The notes under the pieces: generated by a model | What the model saw: only the letters and a program-made list of their open reading frames with translations | Database searches by the model: none | What the model was told of the DNA's origin: nothing | From: JAHWKS01 sp964458385 | Lineage (GTDB): Bacteria; Planctomycetota; Planctomycetia; Pirellulales; Pirellulaceae | Direction of reading: 5' to 3' | Length of the DNA: 64,000 nt | Assembly: GCA_964458385.1 (NCBI GenBank) | Contig: CAYWIS010000005.1 | Coordinates: 1 to 64,000 of the forward strand | Made by a program: the position numbers and the translations under genes | Part shown: in pieces, positions 8,942-17,935 of the stretch | How the letters are laid out: each line of letters begins with the position of its first letter | How positions within the stretch are numbered: the stretch's first letter is position 1

Positions 8942-10252
8942 TTACCGACGCCGTCGTCCGCTCGGAGCTTTGGCGCGGGCTTCCATGTTGGCGGCGATGA
9001 CAATTCCTACCGCTTCCTCCCACGTAGGAATCTGGCGGTGCGAGGGACGGCCATTATCGCGACGATCGTCCTCATCACCTTCGTCAAAATCCGCTGCTGC
9101 GCCACGACGCGTTGACCGATCGCGGCGGGCGGGTTGCCCTTCGGCAACTTCCAAGGCCTCTTCCGACTCATGATCGCCTTCGAGAATATCGGCCGTTGCC
9201 GAATCTTCATCTTCAACCTCGGCCAACTCCTCGGCGGAGCGTTCCTGGCTCGTCACTTCACCCTTGCGCGGGCGGCGCCGTCGCCGCCGCCGCCGTTTGC
9301 GAGGCTCTTCGTCCGGCCCTGGCGCTTCGGCTTCGGGTGTGGCCTCCTCGTCGCCGAAGATTTCATCCACAACTTCGGCCGATGCAGCCGCATACTCGTC
9401 CGATTGAGCCAGTGTATCGGCGGACTCCGGTTCTGCCGCGCCTTCGGCGGCCGTGTGGAGTCGCTTCCATCGCCGGGTGCGCCGGCGCCCACGCTTCTTG
9501 GGTACTGCCTCGCCTTCGACTTCCTTTTCGCTTTCGTCCTCGGTCAGCTCTGTAAATTCTGTTGTTTCGATCGCCTCTTCGGCAGTTAGGTATTGAATGG
9601 CGGGCGTTGGAGGAGCAAACTGACGCTCTTCTTCCTCGGTAAAAAGACCGGCCCCAAAGGGAAGAGGTGGCGCCGGCGGTTCTTGTTCGACTTCTTCAAC
9701 CAATTCCGCGTCGACAATTTCTGGTTCCGAGGCGCCAAAGCGTTCGGGTTCGACAACGGCGGCGCTTGGCGCTTCGGACGAAGTCGCTTCGGCCGTTAGC
9801 GGCTGTTCCTCTGGTTCGGGAGGAGCCTCTAGGCCTAGTTCAGCGAGTAGCGAACGCCAATGAGAGCGGTCTGGCGACGGGGTGACCAGTGTGGGAGCTG
9901 GTACAATTGGTTCGGATCGTACCGATGGGGCGGACGGTTCCTTCACCACGAGTTCCGGCTCGTCGGCGTCGTCCGCATCGTCGAAAAGGTCGCGTGTCTC
10001 GGAGTCGTCGCCGAACAAAGCATCTACATCGTCTGAATCATCGTTCGATGTTGCTGGCTCTTGCGCTTTGAGGTCGGATTCAACCTCTTCGGGCTCAGAC
10101 GTCGTCTCGACATGAGCGTCCGCCACAGGCGCCGCGGCAGCGGCTTCCGGTTCCGTTTCGGCGGCGGACGTTTCCTCCTCGGGCCAAGGTGCGCCAAGTT
10201 CCTCGGCTAAGGATTTCCAGTGATTCGAAGAAGAGTTTGAGGGTGATCCCAT
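8942..10252 (-). CDS. Low-complexity acidic protein with Arg-rich blocks, unknown function
   Basis: 436 residues, not recognised. It is dominated by Glu, Asp, Ala and Pro and predicted to be largely disordered. It is interrupted by two strongly basic blocks (KKRGRRRTRRWKR and RKRRRRRRRRPRKGE) and ends in Arg-Arg-Arg-Arg. A short motif occurs twice, near residue 10 (HWKSLAEELG) and near residue 131 (HWRSLLAELG). VDALFGDD and VDEIFGDE form a second loose repeat. The only folded-looking segment is the C-terminal IPTWEEAVGIVIAANME helix. Alternating acidic and basic blocks suggest nucleic-acid binding or phase-separating behaviour, but that is speculation. Long frames on the opposite strand are composition artefacts. 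Confidence 0.75.
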   Translation of the reverse strand: MGSPSNSSSNHWKSLAEELGAPWPEEETSAAETEPEAAAAAPVADAHVETTSEPEEVESDLKAQEPATSNDDSDDVDALFGDDSETRDLFDDADDADEPELVVKEPSAPSVRSEPIVPAPTLVTPSPDRSHWRSLLAELGLEAPPEPEEQPLTAEATSSEAPSAAVVEPERFGASEPEIVDAELVEEVEQEPPAPPLPFGAGLFTEEEERQFAPPTPAIQYLTAEEAIETTEFTELTEDESEKEVEGEAVPKKRGRRRTRRWKRLHTAAEGAAEPESADTLAQSDEYAAASAEVVDEIFGDEEATPEAEAPGPDEEPRKRRRRRRRRPRKGEVTSQERSAEELAEVEDEDSATADILEGDHESEEALEVAEGQPARRDRSTRRGAAADFDEGDEDDRRDNGRPSHRQIPTWEEAVGIVIAANMEARAKAPSGRRRR

Positions 10253-10468
10253 ACGTGTATGACTTTACTTTCCTTGGAATGCCCCACTAATGGGGAAATG
10301 CTTTTTGGTTTCTAATTCTCGTTAACGCAATATACCGCGTACATCACAACCGGGAAAGTCGTTTGTACACACCGGGTTGCGCGAGGGACCATGTACTCCA
10401 AGCCGGCTGAACACATCGTTCGAATAGCCGCCGCTGTGTTGGGGACCATAGAATACAAAATGTGGTGA

Positions 10469-10482
10469 TTCAGTTAACTGAA
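10469..10482. promoter_or_regulatory. 14-bp perfect palindrome upstream of the TIGR00300 gene
   Basis: TTCAGTTAACTGAA is a perfect inverted repeat. It ends 1 bp before the Shine-Dalgarno GGAGG (10484-10488) of the gene starting at 10497. The position suits an operator or a translation-affecting element. No regulator is identified. Confidence 0.4.
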
Positions 10483-10496
10483 CGGAGGCAAGGTTT

Positions 10497-11759
10497 ATGA
10501 GTAACAACGGGTCACATGTTGGCGCCGGTTCGTGTGTCCAGGAAGTCGAGCTTAGCGGGCACATCATTGATAGCTTGATTCTTCCCAAGGTGCTGGACGC
10601 CATTACGGCAAGGGGAGGGACCTTCCAAATTAAGAAAATTTCGATCGGGCAGAAACGCAACGATCCGAGCTACGCCTTGGTGGAGGTAACCGCGCCGACG
10701 CGCGAAACACTCGTCGATATTCTGGAAAGTATTTCCGATCACGGCGCAACGCCGATTGGAGACGTCGACTGTCGCTTAGAGCCTGCCGATGTCGAGGGCG
10801 CATTTCCACCCGGTTTCTACAGCACAACCAACCAGAGGACGGAAGTTCGGCTTGCGGGCCGATGGATCCCCGTCGCCGATCAAGAAATGGACTGTGGGAT
10901 TGCGGTTGATCCGGAGAACCAATCAGCCCGCTGCGTTCCCATGATTGAGGCGCAAAAAGGCCAATTGTTTGTCGTCGGACATGGGGGCGTTCGTGTTTTC
11001 CCCGAAGGCCGGCGAGAAGACCGAGCGGGGTTTGAGTTCATGAATAGCGCGGTATCTACAGAGAAGCCCAAGGGAGTGGCGATTCGTCAAATTGCCCAGG
11101 ATCTCTTTCGTGCCAAGCAGGAAGGAGCCCGCACTTTGCTTGTCGGTGGGCCCGCGATTGTTCATACGGGCAGCGTCGAGCATTTGTGCCGTTTAATTCG
11201 CGGAGGCTACATCAGCAAGTTGTTTGCGGGTAACGCGCTTGCAACTCACGATTTGGAACAGGCCCTTTTCGGCACCAGCTTAGGCGTGCGCTTGGCGTCG
11301 GGCGATATTGCCGAAGCGGGGCACGAACATCACCTGCGTGCAATCAATCATATTCGACGTGTAGGAGGCATCCGGCAGGCGGTCGAAAAGGGAGACGTCA
11401 AGTCCGGCATCATGTACGAGTGCGTCAAGAACAACGTTGAGTTCCTCTTGGCAGGCAGTATCCGCGATGATGGCCCCTTACCGGAGGTTATTACCGATGT
11501 ACTCGAGGCGCAGCGGCAAATGCGGAAAAAAATTCGTGACGTGTCGTTCTGTTTAATGATCGCTACGGCCTTGCATTCGATTGCTGTGGGGAACTTACTG
11601 CCGGCGTGGGTGAAGGTGGTTTGTGTCGATATCAATCCTTCCACGGTGATCAAACTCAACGACCGCGGTTCGTTCCAGACGGTAGGGCTTGTGACCGATG
11701 TCGAGCCGTTCTTGCGATCGCTTGTACACGAGATCGAAATGCTGGAAGCCGCTACTTGA
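10497..11759 (+). CDS. TIGR00300-family protein (LOR/SDH-like, archaeal-type ornithine cyclodeaminase)
   Basis: 420 residues, matching the TIGR00300 / LOR-SDH bifunctional-enzyme conserved-domain family. Features are an N-terminal regulatory-like domain (VELSGHIIDSLILPKVLD, SYALVEVTAP), a central CGIAVDP segment, GGPAIVHTG, FAGNALATHDLEQALFGTS and a C-terminal VVCVDINPSTVIKLNDRGS. In methanogens a member of this family was shown to be an NAD-dependent ornithine cyclodeaminase, and the same region forms part of cyanobacterial arginine-metabolising AgrE/ArgZ proteins. The N-terminal arginine-hydrolysing domain of those proteins is absent here, so a role in ornithine-to-proline conversion is plausible but inferred. 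ATG has a good Shine-Dalgarno 8 bp upstream. The 3' end overlaps the convergent protease by 8 bp. Confidence 0.8.
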   Translation: MSNNGSHVGAGSCVQEVELSGHIIDSLILPKVLDAITARGGTFQIKKISIGQKRNDPSYALVEVTAPTRETLVDILESISDHGATPIGDVDCRLEPADVEGAFPPGFYSTTNQRTEVRLAGRWIPVADQEMDCGIAVDPENQSARCVPMIEAQKGQLFVVGHGGVRVFPEGRREDRAGFEFMNSAVSTEKPKGVAIRQIAQDLFRAKQEGARTLLVGGPAIVHTGSVEHLCRLIRGGYISKLFAGNALATHDLEQALFGTSLGVRLASGDIAEAGHEHHLRAINHIRRVGGIRQAVEKGDVKSGIMYECVKNNVEFLLAGSIRDDGPLPEVITDVLEAQRQMRKKIRDVSFCLMIATALHSIAVGNLLPAWVKVVCVDINPSTVIKLNDRGSFQTVGLVTDVEPFLRSLVHEIEMLEAAT

Positions 11760-13413
11760 TGTGTTGGCGCCAGCTCTCGGGAGCGGCTTCGAGCGAAACC
11801 ACATAGCCTAATTGCCCAAAGTCGCCGTTTGCTCCGCTAACGGTCATTGTGGGGCAGCCGATCAAACGCCACTGCTCGTCAAAAGCGCCGCCCCCAGAAT
11901 TTCCCACCGAAATGTGAGCGTCGGTCTTGATGTTGTGAGTGTCGCTGAAGCCGCTAACGATGCCGCGCGTCACGGTGACGGCAGGGCGGTTACGTAGGTC
12001 GCCAACGGCTGGAAAGCCAACAACGAAAAGCGGATCGCCAATTGCTAACGTTTGTGGCTCTCCCAATTCAACGAACGGAAACCTGTAATCCTGTGGAATG
12101 GGTTGCCCGTAGTAGCCTCTCGTGATTCGCACGAGCGCCAAGTCAACTTCGGCATCATGCTCAACGACCTCCGCGCGGAACATTTCGACGGGTGGATGAT
12201 GAGGGTCCAACGTTATGGCCACAATCACATCGTCCAGCGCCGGCGCTTGATCGGTTGTTGGCGGCGAATTGGTGTCGTCGCGGGCCTGCGCGGCGACAAG
12301 AGCTTCCGCCACCACGTGGTGGTTTGTGAGAATGATCCCCTGCTCCCCAACGAAGACCCCGGAGCCGGAGTAGGCGCCCGTCGTTAGGTCGACAACCGAG
12401 TAAAGTGCACGATCTCTCGCATTAGAAAAATCGGGGAACGGCGGAATTGATGTCAGTGAGGGGGGCGGCTGGTTGCCTTCCGAAACATAAATGTGGAAGT
12501 CCGCACGGTCGGCGCCAGTTGGCTCGACAACATGGACGTACCACAGTCCGGGCTCAAGGGGAGGATCGGAAAACTCGTCAATCACCAGAATTTCTCGGCC
12601 CACGCGCCCAGCCGCCGTTAAATCGGCGTCCTCGGGATGTAATATGTGTGAGCCACGTCGAACGAGCACATCCAAATCGCTGCGTACGTTGTCAAGATCG
12701 ACACGCAGCGCCTTCGTGCCGCTTGGCACATCGACCACATAGGTGCGAAAGCTGCCTGTTTCGGGCGTCAAACTCCCTGTGGCGGACGATCCGAGACCAA
12801 GATATCCGTCGACGCGCGTGGTAATGAACGAAACGTGGATCTTGCATTCAACAATGTTGAGTGTGCGATTTCCTAATGCCGGTGGATAGATCGCCGGGTA
12901 CTCAATTGACAGATAGTAGTCACCGGTTTCCAGCGGATAATCGTCATACCGCGAAACTCGTAATGTGTTCCCCATTGCGCCGTTATAATGCTCGGCATCG
13001 GTCGTTGGATCATCGATTGGCAGGAGCGAGCGGCCGTAGATGTCGAAGATACATGGCGCTCCTTCGATGCGCACGTACATCACGACAGCATCGTCGGGAA
13101 CTTGAACGACACATGCCTGTTGGGCAAACGTACGGAAGTCAAAAGCGATCGTTTGTGCGTGGCTGGGCGTTAAACGCAACGGGTTGGCATCAACAGCGTT
13201 GTCGGCGGCAGCGTCCATTTCCGGCGTTTGGCCTTGTGTTAACGTTTGTGGTTCCTGGGTGGGCCCGTCACTCCGGAGTTCCGCGTCGGCTCCGCTTGCC
13301 TCGACGCGTGAATTGCTGGGGTGAATGACGCGCGATTGCCACCCAAACCATGCCACCGCCGCTACGAATCCCAACGCACCGACGAGGCTGAACGAGAGAA
13401 TCTTCTGTGCCAC
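11752..13413 (-). CDS. Membrane-anchored trypsin-like serine protease
   Basis: 553 residues. An N-terminal membrane segment (residues ~6-24) anchors or exports the protein. Residues ~75-310 contain two beta-rich segments resembling bacterial pre-peptidase (PPC-type) domains (GDYYLSIEYP, GLWYVHVVEP). A chymotrypsin-fold protease domain covers ~335-550 with the full triad: His366 (LTNHHVV), Asp424 (VDLALV) and Ser506 (GNSGGGAF). There is no PDZ domain, which sets it apart from DegP/HtrA. It likely acts on envelope proteins outside the cytoplasm; the substrate is unknown. Confidence 0.88.
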   Translation of the reverse strand: MAQKILSFSLVGALGFVAAVAWFGWQSRVIHPSNSRVEASGADAELRSDGPTQEPQTLTQGQTPEMDAAADNAVDANPLRLTPSHAQTIAFDFRTFAQQACVVQVPDDAVVMYVRIEGAPCIFDIYGRSLLPIDDPTTDAEHYNGAMGNTLRVSRYDDYPLETGDYYLSIEYPAIYPPALGNRTLNIVECKIHVSFITTRVDGYLGLGSSATGSLTPETGSFRTYVVDVPSGTKALRVDLDNVRSDLDVLVRRGSHILHPEDADLTAAGRVGREILVIDEFSDPPLEPGLWYVHVVEPTGADRADFHIYVSEGNQPPPSLTSIPPFPDFSNARDRALYSVVDLTTGAYSGSGVFVGEQGIILTNHHVVAEALVAAQARDDTNSPPTTDQAPALDDVIVAITLDPHHPPVEMFRAEVVEHDAEVDLALVRITRGYYGQPIPQDYRFPFVELGEPQTLAIGDPLFVVGFPAVGDLRNRPAVTVTRGIVSGFSDTHNIKTDAHISVGNSGGGAFDEQWRLIGCPTMTVSGANGDFGQLGYVVSLEAAPESWRQHIK

Positions 13414-13720
13414 AGAAATGACGCAAGATTAGGCGTGAAGGGTGTTGAAACAAGCTCAACCATCGGCCCATCCGACTCAAACAGGACTGGCACACGGTGT
13501 GTCGAGACTTGTATAAGGAACGGGGCGGTTTGCGCGATCCCTAACGACAGCACATTAGCGCCGACACGCCTAAAAAGGTAGATGGGACGCCTAAATTCCG
13601 CAAGAAGTCCTGCCGGTCACAAGAGCACCGGGTAAGCGAAACTAATCCGCGCGGGCGAGATACAAAAAAGCAGGAAACCGCCATAACCGCATCAATCGGC
13701 GGCTCCCAGGATCTGTAGGG
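13414..13720. other. Intergenic region with possible weak terminator
   Basis: 307 bp downstream of the yqgE-type gene and upstream of the protease gene, both on the minus strand. A 5-bp stem (13678-13682 with 13698-13702) is followed on the minus strand by a T-rich tract that includes six T residues near 13664-13669. This could be a weak terminator for the gene ending at 13721. No other feature was seen. Confidence 0.3.
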
Positions 13721-14278
13721 TTAGTTCCAGCTAATATCGGGCGGAACATGCTTGATTTTGAGCGCGGAGAATAGGATCGCTTGGCCGATCTGACTCAGTA
13801 CGTTCCTCCAAAGGTTCTCGTCCTCAGAGAAGACTTGCTCAGCGGTTGCTGGCGCTACAAGCCAAACACCGGCTTCGATTTCACGCTCTAACTGGCCGGC
13901 CGCCCAACCTGCGTGGCCGACGAAAATTCGGCACGGTTCCGTCGTATCGGCGATTAACTTTTCAAGGTGCTCCTTCGTTGCGGCAACGTAAACCCCGCCG
14001 GGTACCTCGACTTCCATCTCCGAGAGTGCTTCATCGCGATGGAGCGCCATAAGGGGGCCAGACACCGGTCCGCCCATGTTAAGTCGTCGTTCACAAGTAC
14101 AGGGTTGGTCGCTCAATTGGCTCCAAAGACTTTCTACCGTCTGATCAATCGGCCGGTTCAAGACCACGCCGAAAGCCCCGTCTTCTTGGTGGTACAATAA
14201 AAGAATGACTGTTTGAGAAAAGGGGGAATCGTCCAGGTGGGGCGAAGCCGCCAAAAAGTAGCCTTGGAGCGATCGCAT
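13721..14278 (-). CDS. YqgE/AlgH family protein (DUF179)
   Basis: 185 residues, the family's usual size. Characteristic segments are LQGYFLAASPHLDDSPF at the N-terminus, FGVVLNRP, GGPV and FVGHAGWAAGQLE. The family is widespread in Gram-negative bacteria; the name AlgH comes from an alginate-regulation phenotype in Pseudomonas, and the biochemical role is still unclear. The ATG at 14278 is chosen because family members start directly before this LxGxFLxA motif. A GTG at 14287 is the alternative. Confidence 0.9.
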   Translation of the reverse strand: MRSLQGYFLAASPHLDDSPFSQTVILLLYHQEDGAFGVVLNRPIDQTVESLWSQLSDQPCTCERRLNMGGPVSGPLMALHRDEALSEMEVEVPGGVYVAATKEHLEKLIADTTEPCRIFVGHAGWAAGQLEREIEAGVWLVAPATAEQVFSEDENLWRNVLSQIGQAILFSALKIKHVPPDISWN

Positions 14279-14410
14279 AATCAACACCCGTTATTGTCAA
14301 ATTGGCAAACAATCAGCGACGATGTTGATGATTAGCAAGCAGCGTGCCAAAAATCGGACCCAATTCAACAAATTGCGAAGGTATCAATTGGCGCCGTTCT
14401 AATGGCAAAC

Positions 14411-14830
14411 TCAAAACCTCGAATCGGGTGTCACCTGTCGTTGCCGCCATTGCGCCACCACTTCGTCAACGTCGAGGGGCAAGGTCGTGGATGGCGGCCC
14501 CCAATAAGACGAGTAGTGCGCCTGGCGAATTTTCTCGTTTAACTCCTCCACCGTCTTGCGTACGGCGTGCTCACTAGAAAGCCGCATGATTCGGTCCATC
14601 GTGTGGTGGACTTCTACTCGAATGGCCAGACCGGGCGGAAGCGCCGAGATGTTTTCGCGGCGAAGTTTTTCACGGATCCACCAATTTTCGTCCAGCTCTT
14701 GGTCAAGGCTGGGTAAGGGGCGCCCGAAACCAGGCAAATTATCAAATTCGCCAGCCTCTTGGGCCTCGCGAATTCGTTCTTCCACGAAGGACTCCCACGA
14801 TTGATCGGGCGGTTTTCGGTGGCTGGCCAT
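14411..14830 (-). CDS. DUF1992 (DnaJ-homologue subfamily C member 28 conserved domain) protein
   Basis: 139 residues. It has the family core: SWESFVEERIREAQEAGEF, the NLPGFGRPLP loop, and ENWWIREKLRREN followed by helices. Despite the DnaJC28 name the region has no J domain. Bacterial members are short cytoplasmic proteins of unknown role. It lies between yqgE and the MORN-repeat gene on the same strand, but the strong terminator at 14944-14967 separates it from the latter. Confidence 0.88.
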   Translation of the reverse strand: MASHRKPPDQSWESFVEERIREAQEAGEFDNLPGFGRPLPSLDQELDENWWIREKLRRENISALPPGLAIRVEVHHTMDRIMRLSSEHAVRKTVEELNEKIRQAHYSSYWGPPSTTLPLDVDEVVAQWRQRQVTPDSRF

Positions 14831-14943
14831 GGACGACGTCGGGGAACGTAGTGATACGAAGGAACGCGGACGGCTGGAAACGAGTTTTCAACCCTCTTGA
14901 TTTTCTCATTCCCAACGATTTCGAAAAACCCGGCGCATGAAAA

Positions 14944-14967
14944 AACCCTCGGCTGGGTCCGAGGGTT
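14944..14967 (-). terminator. Rho-independent terminator of the MORN-repeat gene
   Basis: A 9-bp perfect stem (14944-14952 with 14959-14967) and 6-nt loop. On the minus strand it runs into a T tract (the complement of the As at 14940-14945). It lies about 50 bp beyond the stop at 15017. Confidence 0.85.
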
Positions 14968-14977
14968 GTATGGCGAT

Positions 14978-15004
14978 CGGCCTATCAAGACGTCCGATAG
15001 GCCG
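14978..15004 (-). repeat. Second inverted repeat preceding the terminator
   Basis: A 9-bp perfect stem (14978-14986 with 14996-15004) around a 9-nt loop, between the stop codon at 15017 and the terminator. There is no T tract of its own. It may protect the mRNA 3' end or strengthen termination. Confidence 0.5.
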
Positions 15005-15016
15005 CTTGGTTTGACG

Positions 15017-16495
15017 TTACTTTCCGTGATACGCGCTCGGCAACTTGGCTTGAGGCGCCGCCCGGTCATCGACATCGATCGCGTGAACGGGAATCCCGTC
15101 GGCGAAATCGGCCTTCTGGGCAACTTTTCCGTCTGGTCCCCACCATGTCCATTGGCCGGCAGGTTTTCCATCAACGTATTCGCCTACCGAGGCTTTCAGA
15201 CCGTTCTCATGCCACCAGGTCCACGAACCGTGAGACAAACCATCGCGGTAACTTCCCTCGGTGCGTTTTTGGCCGTTGGGATAATACCAAGTGAACTCTC
15301 CTTCGGGCTTGCCATATTTGAACCGGCCTTCAACCTGCACTTGGCCGTTGGGATGCCAACTTGTCCATGCGCCGTGTCGGTCAGCTTTGCCTTCCGGAGT
15401 GAAATCCGCCAATCGGCAGTTCCACCAATCGTCCTCCTTGGAAATTACCATCTTGGGAGATAGGTAGTCCCCCGTCGACTTGCGGCGATTGGGGCCATAG
15501 TATTCGGTCTTGGTTTCCACTTTACGCCCGTCGCGATACTCTTCCTTGGCGGCAAGGCTACCGTCTGGGCGCCACGTGAGAATGTCGTCGACGGCCACGC
15601 CATCGCGGAAAGTGATTTGCTGCATTTTCCGGCCGTTAGCGTGATACCACGTGGCTACGCCATTGCGTAACCCGTTGGCGAATTCGATTTCGCTGATCTT
15701 GCGCCCTTGTGCGTCACTGATGGTCCAAACACCGTGAAGCTTTCCATTCTGGAGTGGAGCTTCCGAAATGAAGGGACCTCGAAACTGGTTGTAGGGCGGA
15801 GTCGAAAATAATGGCGACTCATTCGCCTTCAATACCCGACGCCAAACGCCATGACGGACGCCGTGTCGATATTCACCTTCGGCGATTAGTTCGCCTTGAA
15901 GGTTCCATTCCTTCCAAGTGCCATGATTGATGAAGTTCCCCTCGCTATCTTGGGTGACTTCACGCGCGATTTTCAGGCTCCCGTTGGGGTAGCGCTCCTG
16001 CACAAGGTCCGTTTGCGGCACTTCGGCCGGAATCGGCGCCGAAATATTGACTTCCGGAATGTCATCGATGGCGTGGAGTTGCGGTGGTTCAGCGCCTTGG
16101 GTTTCAAGCCGCTCGCTGCCGGGCGCCAGCAGAGGAGCCACTCCGTCGTCATTAATGCGTACCGTCCAACCATCCGACGCGGCTTGGTCGTCGCTCTGCA
16201 CCGTTTCAAGCGTTGCCTCGTCCGTAGGCATCGGAGCTGATGTTACGGGCGCTGCGAGAGTTACCGGCGGCTGGGGTTGCGCCGGTTCGTCAGGAAATGT
16301 AAACGGAGGCGCCGGGGGCAGATCATCGGCGTCCGCCGTATGCCCGGCCACCCGAATGGGCCCGGAAAGTACGCTCACCATCAATTTACGTGGAGGTGCG
16401 ATTTCGTCGCCAATTGCCGCAAGTTCGCCCGACGCCAAAATGACGCAAAGGGGCAGGGCAAGACGCCTTTTCCATTGTGTACGAGATTGGGTCAT
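15017..16495 (-). CDS. Exported MORN-type repeat protein
   Basis: 492 residues. An N-terminal signal peptide (LALPLCVILASGELAA) is followed by a Pro/Ala-rich, probably disordered region to ~residue 165. From there to ~475 the protein is built of 22-25-residue repeats of the form N-G-x-x-x-x-E-x-x-x-x-x-G-x-x-x-G-x-W-x-x-W (for example GEFTWYYPNGQKRTEGSY and GSWTWWHENGLKASVGEY). These match MORN_2 / YwqK-like repeats. They form a long beta-sheet and usually mediate protein or surface interactions. No enzymatic site is seen. It has its own terminator. Confidence 0.85.
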   Translation of the reverse strand: MTQSRTQWKRRLALPLCVILASGELAAIGDEIAPPRKLMVSVLSGPIRVAGHTADADDLPPAPPFTFPDEPAQPQPPVTLAAPVTSAPMPTDEATLETVQSDDQAASDGWTVRINDDGVAPLLAPGSERLETQGAEPPQLHAIDDIPEVNISAPIPAEVPQTDLVQERYPNGSLKIAREVTQDSEGNFINHGTWKEWNLQGELIAEGEYRHGVRHGVWRRVLKANESPLFSTPPYNQFRGPFISEAPLQNGKLHGVWTISDAQGRKISEIEFANGLRNGVATWYHANGRKMQQITFRDGVAVDDILTWRPDGSLAAKEEYRDGRKVETKTEYYGPNRRKSTGDYLSPKMVISKEDDWWNCRLADFTPEGKADRHGAWTSWHPNGQVQVEGRFKYGKPEGEFTWYYPNGQKRTEGSYRDGLSHGSWTWWHENGLKASVGEYVDGKPAGQWTWWGPDGKVAQKADFADGIPVHAIDVDDRAAPQAKLPSAYHGK

Positions 16496-16895
16496 AACGG
16501 AGTACTCCTGTCGCGAGGATTCTGGCCCTGATCAAAACGCGTCGCCACGCCGTTGTCTGACGCCCCTCGACGCACGGAAGGATGTCGCCCATTTGCGCCC
16601 TGCATTAGGAGCGACCCACGCATTTGATCGGTTATGCGCAAGCGTTACTTAGAGACTCTTGCTTACAAGCCGAAAAACCCTATTTTCCCTCAATCTTTCA
16701 TTGTGTTCCCTAGGTTCCCCAGACTTCCCTGTTTTTTGGCGGTAACTCGTCCAACACGCGACGACGGACCTGCGCCCTACGTTGACGGAACCGATTTCTC
16801 TTTGCGCGGACCTCTCAAATGCGTAAAGTCGGGCGCCAACAATTCTCGAAAGCTTTCGTCCCTTGGCGAGATCGAGTTTGACGCCGCCAGTAGTC
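16496..16895. other. Divergent intergenic region
   Basis: 400 bp between the MORN-repeat gene and the YiiX-like gene. The only notable signal is a pyrimidine-rich tract with TTCCC-type blocks repeated between about 16684 and 16732. Reading frames across it lack coding character. It should contain promoters for both neighbours, none of which is clear enough to place. Confidence 0.4.
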
Positions 16896-17744
16896 ATGTT
16901 TCGGTTGCCCATTCAGACGCACACGCTACGTTGCCCTCTCTTCCGAATTGTGGTGCTAGCGCTAGGTCTATGTGGCTGGTGCGGCTGCTCTGCGACGTCA
17001 ACATACACGACTCCGGCGGGCCTCTTCGTATTGGCAGAGCGGCCGTCGCGCGATCTTCAAAAGGAGAGCCTCCGCAAACAATGGGAGGCTTGGGGAAGAC
17101 AGAATTTATGCGATGGCGACGTCGTTTTCGTGATGGGCGAAAGCCGAATCCTGATGGGATTCCTCAACTTCTCCAAGTTTTCAGCGGAGATTGCCGAGAG
17201 CGATTACTCCCACGTTGGCGTAATCGCGATCGAGGATGGAGAGCCGGTCGTTTACGACATTATTTCGGAGGGAGCGTTGCGTCGTCCGTGGGGGCAGTAC
17301 GTGACAGACGGACGCGTGTGGGCGATAGCCGTGCGGCGATTGCACCCGGCGTATCGCGATTGCATTCCGGCTGCGGTCGAGTTTTGTCGACGCGTTTATC
17401 GGGAACAGCCAAAATTTGATGAAGAATTTCGCCCCAATAATGGGCGCTATTATTGTGCAGAGCTTGTAGAAACTGCGTTCCGGCAGGCGGGGCAGCCGTT
17501 ATGCGATCCTATCCGGATCAAGGATCTCCCAGGATTTCACCGCCTTTCGCCGCTCACCATTCACCTTGTCGAAGCGACCACATCGCTTACTCGCGATCAA
17601 GAAGTGGTCATGCCCGGTAACGCGACGTACGGAATTTGGTCGTGTCCCCTGTTGTTGACAGTGCTAGAAAAGACGGATTCCAAGTCGCCGCCGCCGCTTG
17701 CTCCGATCGCCCGGCTGCCTAGGGATGTTCAACCATTGCGCTAG
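16896..17744 (+). CDS. YiiX/YebB-like NlpC/P60-superfamily cysteine hydrolase, lipoprotein
   Basis: 282 residues. A signal peptide ends in a lipobox-like LCGWCGC. Then come CDGDVVFVMGES, SDYSHVGVIA with the candidate catalytic His, and YYCAELVETAF with the candidate catalytic Cys, the permuted His-then-Cys order of YiiX/YebB-like (DUF830) papain-fold enzymes. Such proteins act on amide or thioester bonds in the envelope, but the substrate is not settled. The ATG at 16896 places the start right before the signal peptide; an upstream start at 16863 would add 11 polar residues. Confidence 0.82.
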   Translation: MFRLPIQTHTLRCPLFRIVVLALGLCGWCGCSATSTYTTPAGLFVLAERPSRDLQKESLRKQWEAWGRQNLCDGDVVFVMGESRILMGFLNFSKFSAEIAESDYSHVGVIAIEDGEPVVYDIISEGALRRPWGQYVTDGRVWAIAVRRLHPAYRDCIPAAVEFCRRVYREQPKFDEEFRPNNGRYYCAELVETAFRQAGQPLCDPIRIKDLPGFHRLSPLTIHLVEATTSLTRDQEVVMPGNATYGIWSCPLLLTVLEKTDSKSPPPLAPIARLPRDVQPLR

Positions 17745-17935
17745 GCAAATGGTTGTTCGACCATAAGTCCGACGTGAGCATTGATCGCGAGTTCGTCGTT
17801 GTCGTCGGCGACGCGCGGCCGACGTTCCCGAAGTCTCCACCTCGACTGGGAACGCGTGGCATTCGAACGTTGGGGCGGGGTGTTCTGGTTGCGTCCTTGC
17901 CAACCGATGAGCCATCGCACGGAAGGAACCGAAGA

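Noticed and set aside
9112..9589. Two plus-strand frames of about 150 residues opposite the disordered protein gene
   Set aside because: They mirror the GC-rich, low-complexity codons of the minus-strand gene and show no domain.
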